Assembly (NCBI GenBank): GCA_010014835.2 | Contig: JAAAKB020000001.1 | Coordinates: 241,686 to 261,934 of the forward strand | Length of the DNA stretch: 20,249 nucleotides | Direction: 5' to 3' | DNA from: Apostichopus leukothele | Lineage: Eukaryota; Echinodermata; Holothuroidea; Aspidochirotida; Stichopodidae | In this document: positions 15,201 to 20,121 of the stretch, piece after piece | Layout: every line of letters begins with the position of its first letter | Position numbering within the stretch: position 1 is the first letter of the stretch | Notes under the pieces: model-generated | The model's database searches: none | What the model saw: the letters and a program-made list of their open reading frames with translations, nothing else | What the model was told of the DNA's origin: nothing | Program-made: the position numbers and the translations under genes

Positions 15201-16572
15201 ACAAATATACTAACAGGATTCCACAAATGGAAGTTATGCTAGGTGGTCACTGTTTGTGAGGTGTGCAAATGAAAATGTTGGTATCTGGCCGATATAGGGA
15301 TTGGAATATATTATATTCACAACACTAAATGACAGTGTAAGTGTATAACTTGCTTTTACACATTCAAGTGGGATCTAACGTCAATGCATTGGATGAGATT
15401 TATGCATCTAACAATGCTCCGCCTTTTTAGGATAAAGTTTTAGTTTCATTTAATTCAGCCTTACAAACTAAAGTATGTGCAAGCAGTTATAAAAACTAAA
15501 TTGCTAAATTGCTAAGAGGTCAGTTACAAAACCCTACAGACAGAAGGAAACATCTTTTGAATCTTGGATAAACTTTGTTGACAAAATGTTGGTAACAATT
15601 TTATCCTTAATGGTTGTGGTGGTTTAGTGGATTATAAGTTTCTTTCCTATTCCAGAAGATAATCCTTTTCACATCACCACAAGTGGCTTGAATGTTAGCA
15701 GAATTTCACTTCATCACCAGTTCCACTTACCGTCTCAATTAGCTTCCTGGCTTCAAGCAAAGGCTTCTTGTCTTTGATCTCGTTGGATGCAGCCCATGTT
15801 TTGATTTGATCTCGCAACCTCTGCAGGAGTGACATTCATGAGAGACAAAAGTGAAATGGAACAGTGTTAATATACCAACAGCTAACTAATTTGTAATTGA
15901 CAAACTGCTCAATTTTACCATCAATTTTTTATTAGCAATTATCCTACACAGACCTCATATTTATCTCTAGTATTACAGTCATCTTCATACATTTGCAAGC
16001 ATAGGATTTATGCCTTTTAAACAATAAAATGAATTCAACTGACTTTTCACATCAATACACGTTTTGATCATTTAAAAAAAAAAATTGGCAAATTAGCTTT
16101 ACCGTACCTTGCCAAGTACAATGGCATAAAATATTCTGGCAAGCTGTCAATACATATTTCACTGATAAAAAAGCAAACACAGTACAGTTAATTACAGCTA
16201 ATTATGACAATAACTGTTGCTGAACCATGCAATAGAGCAGTAACTACTAACCCAGTGGCATGTAACCATGAAGTCAGTGTTTACTCACTGCCTCGATACA
16301 CACATACTTCAACAAAACGATCCTCATCCCATTGGAGGGGCTTAAATTTATAACACCACCCAGAGTGAACCCTCATCCTAGTAATAGGATATAGGTGGTG
16401 AATACAGCCTCACTACAAGGTGATAATGGTGATACACATTATTATTTATTAACCAATTACCATTATGAGATTAATAAACATATGATTCACTTCTTACCTG
16501 CAGTTTCTTAATTTCTTTCTTAAGGTCTGCTTCGTATTTCTCCTTCTGATTTGCATTTGTAGCACTATGCAC
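140..16572 (-). CDS. CNOT3: CNOT3, CCR4-NOT complex subunit 3 (13 internal exons; both ends outside window)
   Basis: CNOT3 is a non-catalytic subunit of CCR4-NOT, the main cytoplasmic deadenylase complex. In known family members it pairs with CNOT2 through the C-terminal NOT-box, docks on CNOT1, and its N-terminal helical domain contacts ribosomes and regulators. Exons in transcript order: 16572-16498, 15820-15731, 13674-13450, 12873-12760, 12049-11941, 10609-10437, 9643-9429, 8205-8099, 6324-6157, 3692-3289, 2355-2256, 1161-876, 272-140. Every border is AG/GT and every phase matches, giving 733 codons. Numbered from the first visible codon: N-terminal coiled-coil domain about 1-204, low-complexity linker about 205-560 (Gln-rich 467-517), CNOT1-anchor segment about 561-593, connector 594-688, start of NOT-box 689-733. 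Adding the missing ends (about 31 and 74 residues in human) predicts roughly 840 residues, longer than human (about 753) because of the linker. The assignment rests on recognised motifs such as [20 protein letters not shown] and [11 protein letters not shown]. No stop or frameshift interrupts it. Confidence 0.96.
273..875 (-). other. CNOT3 intron M (603 bp)
   Basis: Phase 2 intron from donor CAG|GTAAAG to acceptor TTCGCCAG|G. AT-rich. It holds a two-copy 17-bp tandem repeat at 598-631. No coding or RNA gene signal is seen; the plus-strand open frames at 199-435 and 419-688 have no recognisable protein content. Confidence 0.85.
598..631 (+). repeat. two perfect tandem copies of a 17-bp unit
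   Basis: The 17-mer GGACATCATTGGATATT is repeated exactly at 598-614 and 615-631, and the preceding GATATT (592-597) extends the periodicity by six bases. It lies inside a CNOT3 intron. Perfect identity suggests a recent slippage or local duplication. Confidence 0.95.
876..1161 (-). CDS. CNOT3: CNOT3 exon: connector before the NOT-box
   Basis: This 286-bp exon enters in phase 1 and leaves in phase 2 at CTCAG|GTAAAG. The first part is Ser/Thr/Pro/Ala-rich and variable. The second part is conserved, with [19 protein letters not shown] and [10 protein letters not shown], matching the human segment LGPVPLTKEQLYQQ...[10 protein letters not shown]. In known CNOT3 structures this connector wraps on the CNOT1/CNOT2 scaffold and leads into the NOT-box. 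The acceptor is unusual because its polypyrimidine tract is a (TTC)5 microsatellite ending CCTCAG. Assignment and borders are secure; phase agreement with both neighbours supports them. Confidence 0.95.
1167..1181 (+). repeat. (GAA)5 microsatellite = (TTC)5 polypyrimidine tract of a CNOT3 acceptor
   Basis: Five GAA units on the plus strand read as five TTC units in the pre-mRNA, ending four bases before the AG of the acceptor at 1162-1163. The microsatellite therefore forms most of the polypyrimidine tract of this 3' splice site. Confidence 0.9.
1926..2030 (+). repeat. imperfect minisatellite, five ~20-23 bp units
   Basis: A core CCACATxxAAAACC recurs at 1926, 1946, 1969, 1989 and 2010, giving spacings of 20, 23, 20 and 21 bp. 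Units differ at several positions, so the array is old. It lies within an intron and has no other evident role. Confidence 0.75.
2256..2355 (-). CDS. CNOT3: CNOT3 exon: CNOT1-anchoring segment
   Basis: This 100-bp exon enters in phase 0 and leaves in phase 1 at TCTAGGG|GTAAGT. It encodes [20 protein letters not shown] and continues [13 protein letters not shown]. The core aligns with human LSSLKSMAERAAISSGIE, the helix that belongs to the NOT anchor region through which CNOT3 binds CNOT1. The acceptor CTCATTTGCAG is good. This small exon is the first strongly conserved block after the long variable linker, which makes the assignment firm. Confidence 0.93.
2356..3288 (-). other. CNOT3 intron K (933 bp)
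   Basis: Phase 0 intron from donor GAG|GTTTGT (weak after position +2) to CATTTGCAG. AT-rich, with an A-rich tract at about 2395-2425 and a T run at 2530-2538. No repeat family or gene is recognised. Confidence 0.85.
3289..3692 (-). CDS. CNOT3: CNOT3 exon: glutamine-rich linker
   Basis: At 404 bp this is the longest exon. It enters in phase 1 and leaves in phase 0 at AAAGAG|GTTTGT. The first half is Ser/Thr-rich ([15 protein letters not shown]). The middle is dominated by Gln and Pro, with Gln runs of 3, 7, 3, 4 and 11. The end is a Ser/Pro/Gly/Asn mix ([22 protein letters not shown]). It is the intrinsically disordered linker between the coiled-coil domain and the CNOT1-anchor segment. Linkers differ greatly between animals, so assignment relies on position and on phase agreement with exons 6324-6157 and 2355-2256, not on similarity. 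Human CNOT3 has a Gly/Ser/Pro-rich linker here with no such polyQ. Confidence 0.9.
3418..3570 (-). repeat. coding polyglutamine tracts of mixed CAG/CAA codons
   Basis: Gln codons cluster across this part of the exon 3692-3289. The longest run is 11 Gln at 3418-3450, where CAG and CAA alternate irregularly; others encode 4, 3, 7 and 3 Gln, separated by Pro, Ser, Ala and Met. The CAA interruptions make the tract less prone to slippage than a pure CAG repeat. PolyQ tracts in RNA-regulatory proteins commonly mediate weak self-association; for this protein that is inference. Confidence 0.92.
3957..4004 (+). repeat. 2.4 tandem copies of a 20-bp unit
   Basis: Units 3957-3976 (AAATTTGGAAAATGTTGTAC) and 3977-3996 differ at two positions, and 3997-4004 repeats the first eight bases. 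It lies inside a CNOT3 intron. Confidence 0.93.
5681..5693 (+). repeat. short (AT)n microsatellite
   Basis: About six and a half AT units within an AT-rich intron. No function is indicated. Confidence 0.85.
6157..6324 (-). CDS. CNOT3: CNOT3 exon: linker, frame-neutral candidate cassette
   Basis: This 168-bp exon (56 codons) has phase 1 introns on both sides, so skipping it would keep the frame. It encodes a Pro/Ser/Gln/His-rich linker segment beginning [15 protein letters not shown] and containing [14 protein letters not shown]. The acceptor TTCTGTAG is ordinary, but the donor CAAG|GTGGTT departs from the GTRAGT consensus at +4, +5 and +3 is G. I see no close match to human CNOT3, so the exon is called from its open frame, border signals and phase. 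It could be alternatively spliced. Confidence 0.82.
6371..6395. repeat. perfect 9-bp inverted repeat (hairpin) near an acceptor
   Basis: GAGGGTGCC (6371-6379) and GGCACCCTC (6387-6395) flank a 7-base loop. In the pre-mRNA this hairpin would sit about 45-70 nt upstream of the acceptor of exon 6324-6157, inside the branch-point to polypyrimidine region. A diverged copy lies at 6448-6468. Confidence 0.85.
6448..6468. repeat. diverged second copy of the 21-bp hairpin sequence
   Basis: GGGTGTCAAAGTTAAGCACCC aligns without gaps to 6373-6393 with four differences, and its ends still pair (GGGTG with CACCC). The two copies are 75 bp apart in the same orientation. Confidence 0.75.
7856..7873 (-). other. 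intronic G-run on the CNOT3 sense strand
   Basis: Ten C followed by T and four C on the plus strand give runs of 4 and 10 G in the pre-mRNA, about 230 nt downstream of the donor of exon 8205-8099. Such runs can bind hnRNP H/F-type proteins or help form G-quadruplexes; only the sequence is shown here. Confidence 0.6.
8099..8205 (-). CDS. CNOT3: CNOT3 exon: linker
   Basis: This 107-bp exon enters in phase 2 and leaves in phase 1 at CACAAG|GTGAGT, a strong donor. It encodes an Ala/Ser/Pro linker ([33 protein letters not shown]). The piece PSGPAYAVA resembles the TPAPYAQAVAPPAPSGP stretch of the human linker, which weakly supports homology. The acceptor is CCTCTGTAG. Phase agreement with both neighbours supports the borders. 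Confidence 0.88.
8520..8594 (+). repeat. homopurine/homopyrimidine tract
   Basis: The plus strand is almost purely G and A across 75 bp, with 48 uninterrupted purines at 8533-8580 and many G runs of 3-5. The CNOT3 sense strand is the pyrimidine strand. Tracts of this kind can adopt triplex (H-DNA) or, on the G strand, quadruplex structure. It could also be a decayed (GGA/GAA) microsatellite. Confidence 0.9.
9213..9401 (+). repeat. 79-bp-period tandem duplication with a diverged third copy
   Basis: A 62-bp block beginning CACTTTTGAAAG and ending ACACCATGTCT occurs at 9261-9322 and 9340-9401 with one difference (GCG versus GTG). An older, shorter copy of the GAGTG...TCATGA...ACAACACT core is at 9213-9244. 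The newest copy ends 27 bases from the 5' splice site of exon 9643-9429, so the duplication is entirely intronic. Confidence 0.92.
9429..9643 (-). CDS. CNOT3: CNOT3 exon: Ser/Thr/Asn-rich linker
   Basis: This 215-bp exon enters in phase 0 and leaves in phase 2 at AATAG|GTAGGT. It encodes [20 protein letters not shown] and goes on with Ser/Thr/Asn-rich sequence to RNGHNKQN. The start parallels human SQSPAKNGSKP just after the DSEV motif, which supports the call. A second GTAG four bases downstream of the donor would create an in-frame TAG if used. The open frame on the opposite strand here (9396-9647) is a shadow of this exon. Confidence 0.9.
9644..10436 (-). other. CNOT3 intron G (793 bp)
   Basis: Phase 0 intron from donor GAG|GTATAA (weak at +5) to TTGACTTTCAG. 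Locally more GC-balanced than neighbouring introns at 9830-10180. No repeat, RNA gene or protein signal is recognised. Confidence 0.85.
10437..10609 (-). CDS. CNOT3: CNOT3 exon: acidic linker ending in a conserved Lys/Arg-Ser segment
   Basis: This 173-bp exon enters in phase 1 and leaves in phase 0 at TCTGAG|GTATAA. It encodes [20 protein letters not shown], a Ser/Thr stretch, then [20 protein letters not shown] and ASESE. The end matches human [20 protein letters not shown], a conserved basic/acidic block following the coiled-coil domain, so homology is clear. The acceptor ACCTGCAG is preceded by a C-rich tract about 30-60 nt upstream. Confidence 0.92.
10642..10672 (+). other. G-rich tract opposite the CNOT3 polypyrimidine region
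   Basis: The plus strand has G runs of 3, 4, 4 and 6 separated by one to a few bases, so it fits a G-quadruplex pattern on the non-sense strand. In the pre-mRNA it is a C-rich pyrimidine tract 33-63 nt upstream of the acceptor of exon 10609-10437 and may strengthen it. Confidence 0.6.
11533..11547 (+). repeat. left target-site duplication of the SINE
   Basis: TTTGATATTCCAAAT matches TTTGATACTCCAAAAT at 11791-11806 with one substitution and one extra A. Length of about 15 bp fits LINE-mediated insertion. Confidence 0.75.
11553..11790 (+). mobile_element. tRNA-derived SINE, opposite to CNOT3
   Basis: The 5' part looks like a tRNA gene. It has a perfect internal A box TAGCTCAGTGG at 11561-11571 and a near-consensus B box ATTCGAGTC at 11606-11614 (consensus GWTCRANNC, first base off). 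The acceptor-stem halves GGAGCG and CACTCC pair only partly, so it is not a working tRNA gene. A tRNA-unrelated body of about 150 bp follows, then a tail with AAAATACATACATAT. A direct repeat flanks it, TTTGATATTCCAAAT at 11533-11547 and TTTGATACTCCAAAAT at 11791-11806, as expected of a target-site duplication. SINEs of this design are transcribed by RNA polymerase III and mobilised by a partner LINE. The family name is not assigned. Confidence 0.82.
11791..11806 (+). repeat. right target-site duplication of the SINE
   Basis: Matching partner of the repeat at 11533-11547, directly after the ACAT-type tail. Confidence 0.75.
11867..11899 (-). promoter_or_regulatory. G-quadruplex-type G-rich tract just downstream of a CNOT3 donor
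   Basis: On the CNOT3 sense strand this 33-base tract has G runs of 4, 4, 3, 3, 6 and 4 separated by one to three bases, and its start lies about 41 nt after the GT of the donor of exon 12049-11941. G runs in this position act as intronic splicing enhancers in well-studied genes, and the pattern meets the usual G-quadruplex rule. A regulatory effect here is inference. Confidence 0.6.
11941..12049 (-). CDS. CNOT3: CNOT3 exon: end of the N-terminal domain
   Basis: This 109-bp exon enters in phase 0 and leaves in phase 1 at CTGAAC|GTGAGT. It encodes [20 protein letters not shown] followed by [16 protein letters not shown]. It matches human [34 protein letters not shown] very closely. This acidic block closes the Not3 N-terminal (coiled-coil) domain. 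Acceptor TCTCTTCAG is strong. Identification and borders are secure. Confidence 0.96.
12050..12759 (-). other. CNOT3 intron E (710 bp)
   Basis: Phase 0 intron from donor GAGCAG|GTGAGT to TCTCTTCAG. It contains a probable LINE 3' tail on the plus strand at about 12170-12340 and G runs of the sense strand at 12513-12526. No gene signal. Confidence 0.85.
12170..12340 (+). mobile_element. probable LINE 3' tail
   Basis: A T-rich segment passes into AATTGTGAAGAAACAAATAA and then an ATGAA-type repeated tail (about 12315-12337). Many animal non-LTR retrotransposons end in this way, with a T-rich 3' UTR and a short-unit A-rich tail. No coding region, 5' end or target duplication is identified, so this is a 5'-truncated copy at best, and the family is not named. 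Confidence 0.42.
12760..12873 (-). CDS. CNOT3: CNOT3 exon: coiled-coil domain
   Basis: This 114-bp exon is phase 0 on both sides (38 codons), from TTATCAATCAG to GAGCAG|GTGAGT. It encodes [20 protein letters not shown] and then [14 protein letters not shown], matching human [28 protein letters not shown]. It is a helical part of the Not3 N-terminal domain. The substitutions H-A-H-H for H-R-Y-H and LDLY for KRHI show an invertebrate-level divergence. Secure. Confidence 0.95.
12874..13449 (-). other. CNOT3 intron D (576 bp)
   Basis: Phase 0 intron from donor ACAGAG|GTAAAG to TTATCAATCAG. AT-rich with a short CA-type run at 13030-13040. Nothing else is recognised. Confidence 0.85.
13450..13674 (-). 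CDS. CNOT3: CNOT3 exon: most conserved part of the N-terminal domain
   Basis: This 225-bp exon is phase 0 on both sides (75 codons), from TGTATTACAG to ACAGAG|GTAAAG. It encodes [20 protein letters not shown] followed by [16 protein letters not shown] and a helical stretch ending SKKKKVSTE. The first 30 residues are nearly identical to human CNOT3 and to yeast Not3/Not5 in pattern, which makes this the strongest anchor for identifying the gene. In family members this domain contacts the ribosome and regulatory partners. Secure. Confidence 0.97.
14130..14137 (+). repeat. left 8-bp target duplication of hAT-type element 1
   Basis: AATGACAA here and AATGACAG at 15328-15335 agree at seven of eight bases. 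Eight bp is the duplication size of hAT transposons. Confidence 0.65.
14138..15327. mobile_element. non-autonomous hAT-type DNA transposon 1 (1190 bp)
   Basis: The left end begins TAGTGTTGCAC, and the right end read on the other strand begins TAGTGTTGTGA, giving an 8-base identical terminal inverted repeat that then decays. TA/CAGTGTTG-type ends, an imperfect 8-bp flanking duplication (AATGACAA/AATGACAG) and subterminal TATCGG/CCGATA motifs (14167, 14234, 14253, 15289) all fit the hAT superfamily. The interior has no transposase reading frame; the longest open frame (minus strand, 13990-14430) crosses the left end and resembles nothing I know. It is therefore a deletion derivative or MITE-like copy. 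The orientation is undefined. Confidence 0.68.
15328..15335 (+). repeat. right 8-bp target duplication of hAT-type element 1
   Basis: AATGACAG, seven of eight bases as at 14130-14137, directly after the terminal ACAACACTA. Confidence 0.65.
15731..15820 (-). CDS. CNOT3: CNOT3 exon: N-terminal coiled-coil domain
   Basis: This 90-bp exon is phase 0 on both sides (30 codons), from ACTCCTGCAG to GAGACG|GTAAGT. It encodes [20 protein letters not shown] and then [10 protein letters not shown], close to human [20 protein letters not shown] and LIDNRKLIET, including exon length. Secure. Confidence 0.97.
15821..16497 (-). other. CNOT3 intron B (677 bp)
   Basis: Phase 0 intron from donor CTGCAG|GTAAGA to ACTCCTGCAG. 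AT-rich, with an A run at 16074-16083. Nothing else is recognised. Confidence 0.85.
16498..16572 (-). CDS. CNOT3: CNOT3 exon: first exon visible in the window
   Basis: This 75-bp exon is phase 0 on both sides (25 codons), from AATTTTAACAG to CTGCAG|GTAAGA. It encodes [20 protein letters not shown] and IKKLQ, matching human [25 protein letters not shown] with the same length. It is an internal exon: about 31 residues (ending in a WQK-like motif in human) should precede it. I searched the minus strand of 16573-20249 for that segment and did not see it. Confidence 0.96.
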
Positions 16573-17910
16573 CTGTTAAAATTAGACATATAATGTTAAG
16601 AACATTCATGAGCAGTTTCTGCAGAAATTGGCCACTGAAGAGAGAGAGGATCGAAACGATTCCTCTCGTGAAAATATCTTGCACTTTTCCACTCTCTATT
16701 CGTACCTACAATCAACCCCTGATTAAAGATGTATTCTACCATTGAATAAACAGGATGTCAATGGGAAAACATATGACACAGAAGAGCCACTTCCACACAT
16801 TTGAATTGGTTCATCACAGTATCCCAAGTAGCATCAAATTGCAATATTAGCACTTAACCTGAGATACAGTGATTGGGGCAGCAACAAGCAGAAACAAATG
16901 AATATCATAGCATCATGAGTGCTGCTGATTTTTAAATAGCAAACTATAAAAGATCTGATAACGATGGGCATGCAGTGCAACTTTTCTGCCTGGCTGGGGC
17001 CGGTTTAGGAACAAGAAATTACAACAAAGAGGGGGGCAAAAAGAAAAGTGACAATAATAAGATAGTTAGGAGTTACACTATTGAGTATTGTGCAATAAGT
17101 CAATAGGTCAACCCGTAACAGTACCCAAACTTTCGGTAATAGACATTTACACGCTCCTACACACTCTACTGTATATAGTGATGCATGTACACTAACATGT
17201 TAGGGAACACATACTATTGAGGATCACGACACTGATACATCAAGAGTAATTCTCTGCTAATACTTCACATACTATCACTGAGAATTGGAAACTTTTGAAG
17301 GAAGAACTAACAATAGATGATATTAGACCATTCAAGGCTGCCTAGTCATAGGCTAAAATTTCTTGCCCTTCTATACTTACAGAACAAACATACTGTAGTA
17401 TGCCTGTCCTCCCTGAGATATTGAACCAAGGACTGTGGTATAGGCCTATTGTGTTAACAAGCATCACACCCTGATCACACACAGACAGAAATTTCCCTGC
17501 CTTCATCAAGTAAAGATAAAGATGAAGATGATAATGAAAGCGAAAAGATGCAAATTTTGTCAAAACAAAAATTTGCGACACCCACATATAAATCCAATTG
17601 ACGTAAGTTTCATATGAGTGAAGCCAAAGGCAACATACGTGAGCCTCAGTGTGAATTCCTGTAAGGATTCATTTTGTGCTTTAGACTTTTGTAATACACA
17701 GTGCTATTTGCTGTCTTACAAAGAACATAGCTACAGTACAGTTCTGTATGTTGTTCAACCAAAGCAGGTATACCATCTCTCCTAGAATTTCCTTTGTGAA
17801 GATCTGGAACCACATGTCTCATAATTTGATAAAGTTACCAGTCTTGAAAGTAATTTGAGTAAGTCATCAGTACTGCCCTTCCAAGTACAACATGTATAAT
17901 TTCACTGTTA

Positions 17911-17918
17911 ACTTCATC
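17911..17918 (+). repeat. left 8-bp target duplication of hAT-type element 2
   Basis: ACTTCATC here and ACTTCAAC at 18717-18724 agree at seven of eight bases. Confidence 0.62.
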
Positions 17919-18716
17919 AAGTGTTCGACTGATTATATATGATAATCGGTTCTTACCGATTACCGATTGGTTCCTGTGTCAATCGGGCCGATGCCGATTA
18001 CCGATTTATTTCATCATTTTTCGTGGAACTGGCCTAACATATGATTTAGTGTTATGCATGATTACCAACTTCTAGGCCAAAACAATCAAAGATGTAAATG
18101 AACGAATTAACGTTTCACAGGAGAGATTAATGGAGCAAATAAAGTACACTGTAATACATACATGGGCGCTGTACGATTATAACGAGGAGTCGCATTATTG
18201 CAATCCCACCACAACACAGTAAATGACAGTGCTGTACAGACTACAGAAGGGGGAAAATAGTAGCCATTGGCTATGAAATGGAAACAAAAAGGGTAGGGAC
18301 AGCTTTTACAACTGGTATTATAACCATGTGTTGCAACTCCAACGTAAATAAAGTGAAAAGTATATCGCACGAAATAAAATATTCGTAATTTTGTAATCTG
18401 ATATCGAAATATATAATCTGATATGAAAAATAATGTATATCGAACACCATTAGTACAAACTCATGTGAGCGACTTGCAATACCATTACACGGTAGATTAG
18501 CGCACCTTCCCCAGCTATGAATAGCGTTGAATTGAATGATCTACATTCTTCACCCGTTGTGGTTGTGGTGAAACAAAAGCGCGAAAAAATACAATCCTTT
18601 ATGTGGAACGTAATAATCAGTTCCACATAATTGGTAGCGTAATGGATTTTGCTGATGCCGATTATTTACCGATTGTTTGATAATCGGCCCAATGTCGATT
18701 ATCTAATCGAACACAA
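17919..18716. mobile_element. non-autonomous hAT-type DNA transposon 2 (798 bp)
   Basis: The left end AAGTGTTCGA and the right end read on the other strand (TTGTGTTCGA) share GTGTTCGA. Both ends are dense in ATCGG/CCGAT and ACCGATT repeats (17943-18005 and 18655-18700), the kind of subterminal repeats hAT transposases bind. An imperfect 8-bp duplication flanks it (ACTTCATC/ACTTCAAC). The first two bases of each terminus do not pair, so the exact ends may be off by a base or two or have mutated. The interior has no transposase frame; the minus-strand frame at 18107-18370 is unrecognisable. It is a short non-autonomous copy, probably of a different family from element 1. Confidence 0.68.
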
Positions 18717-18724
18717 ACTTCAAC
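18717..18724 (+). repeat. right 8-bp target duplication of hAT-type element 2
   Basis: ACTTCAAC, seven of eight bases as at 17911-17918. Confidence 0.62.
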
Positions 18725-19433
18725 TAAGTTAACACTCCACTATGTCTTGAAATAATTTGCAGGGTGAAACACTCCAGGAAATACATTTGAAACCTTTTAT
18801 CATACAAAGGCCAACTTTTTAATGGTTACCTTTCAGTAAAAACTCTGTTTCATGAATAGTTGACTTCAATCTATCTATACATACAAGCTGCCAACTTTGC
18901 ATCAGCGGTATACTAATAATGATCTTACAGTATAGTTAAAGGGAACTAACATTTACCAAGATATATACTACTTCCTGTTTTCAGTTAGTCACTGGGGTAC
19001 ATGCCTCACAAATGTTATTGCAAGTAACAACATACTGCAGTAACAGTATTAGGCCTATACAGTACCCAACAATACAATGTTATAATACATAAAAACAAAT
19101 TAAGTTTTTTCTCGTTTTTCCTCAAACAACCAGGTTTTACACCTTTTGGTGTCATAACAGCAAATTTGGCTTGTCCGAATAAATGAACCCAATAACAAAG
19201 AATGATCAATACTGTATGTGCACTGTAGGACAGATGTGTATGTTTGGTGAACAGAACACCAGCTTCTGGTGGATCATAATATAAGCCTACCACTATCTTT
19301 GTTTCATTTCAGCATCTCCAAAGTGATAGAGTATGATATCAATTTATCATATTTACCTATTTGGGGGTATTTAATACCATTCACTCTGAATGATAACAAC
19401 TAATCTTGCATCAGAAGACCTCCCTGGCTGATT

Positions 19434-19474
19434 TTGGTTGTCCGAACAGAAATTTGGTCGTCCCGGACAACCAA
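19434..19474. repeat. perfect 11-bp inverted repeat with 19-base loop
   Basis: TTGGTTGTCCG (19434-19444) and CGGACAACCAA (19464-19474) are exact reverse complements. A partly similar stretch, ATTTGGCTTGTCCGAATAA, lies at about 19165-19183. The role is unknown; it could be a fragment of a mobile element end. Confidence 0.8.
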
Positions 19475-20121
19475 TACGAAAGTCCTACTGCACATATTGC
19501 GAACAGAGATAAGGCAGTTGCCAGTAGATGCGAGTATTTCCAGTTCATACCGCTAGCAATTCAAGCTCATTTTCTCAAACTTTCATCCTTTTCCTACCAT
19601 TCACGATTCTCCCTGTATACCAATACATTAACCCTATTGTAATAGTGGGTAGATCAGATTATGGTAGAACTAGCAAAATCAGTTAACTGCTTCCAAGTAT
19701 TGTCTAGAATGCTACCACACTTTTTGCACAATTAAGTTGCAAAATTGACATTGACTGAATTACAACTGAAAGGACTTTACTGTATAGATATGTTGCAAAG
19801 AACAGACTGATCCCATGGTTTGTCACTTTAGTAATAATAAACAGATGACCAGGGAACTTTGACTAAGGCTAATAAAATGGTTAGGCATGTTACAGCTGTA
19901 CATTTAACATATCAACCTTCATATTTTGGCTCTACTTTAAAATAATGGAATACTTTCATAACAACCAGTCTTTTCAGCCTTAATTCTAGACATGTGCATG
20001 GTGTATTACACAGAAAGCCTGCACTGATAATCCCTAAGTTATAGTTGTGTCCATGTGTAATTTACCCTTCATACTGTATATAAAGTAGCGTTGTGCGGTA
20101 GTGCAAATTTCACACAACAGG

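Larger units (their letters stand above)
13675..15730 (-). other. CNOT3 intron C (2056 bp)
   Basis: Phase 0 intron from donor GAGACG|GTAAGT to TGTATTACAG. More than half of it is the hAT-type element at 14138-15327. The flanks 13680-14130 and 15340-15725 show no gene or repeat that I recognise. Confidence 0.85.

Noticed and set aside
16644-16666. Near-palindrome AGAGGATCGAAACGATTCCT as a regulatory hairpin
   Set aside because: The stem needs a one-base bulge and is short; such pairs are expected by chance in 20 kb.
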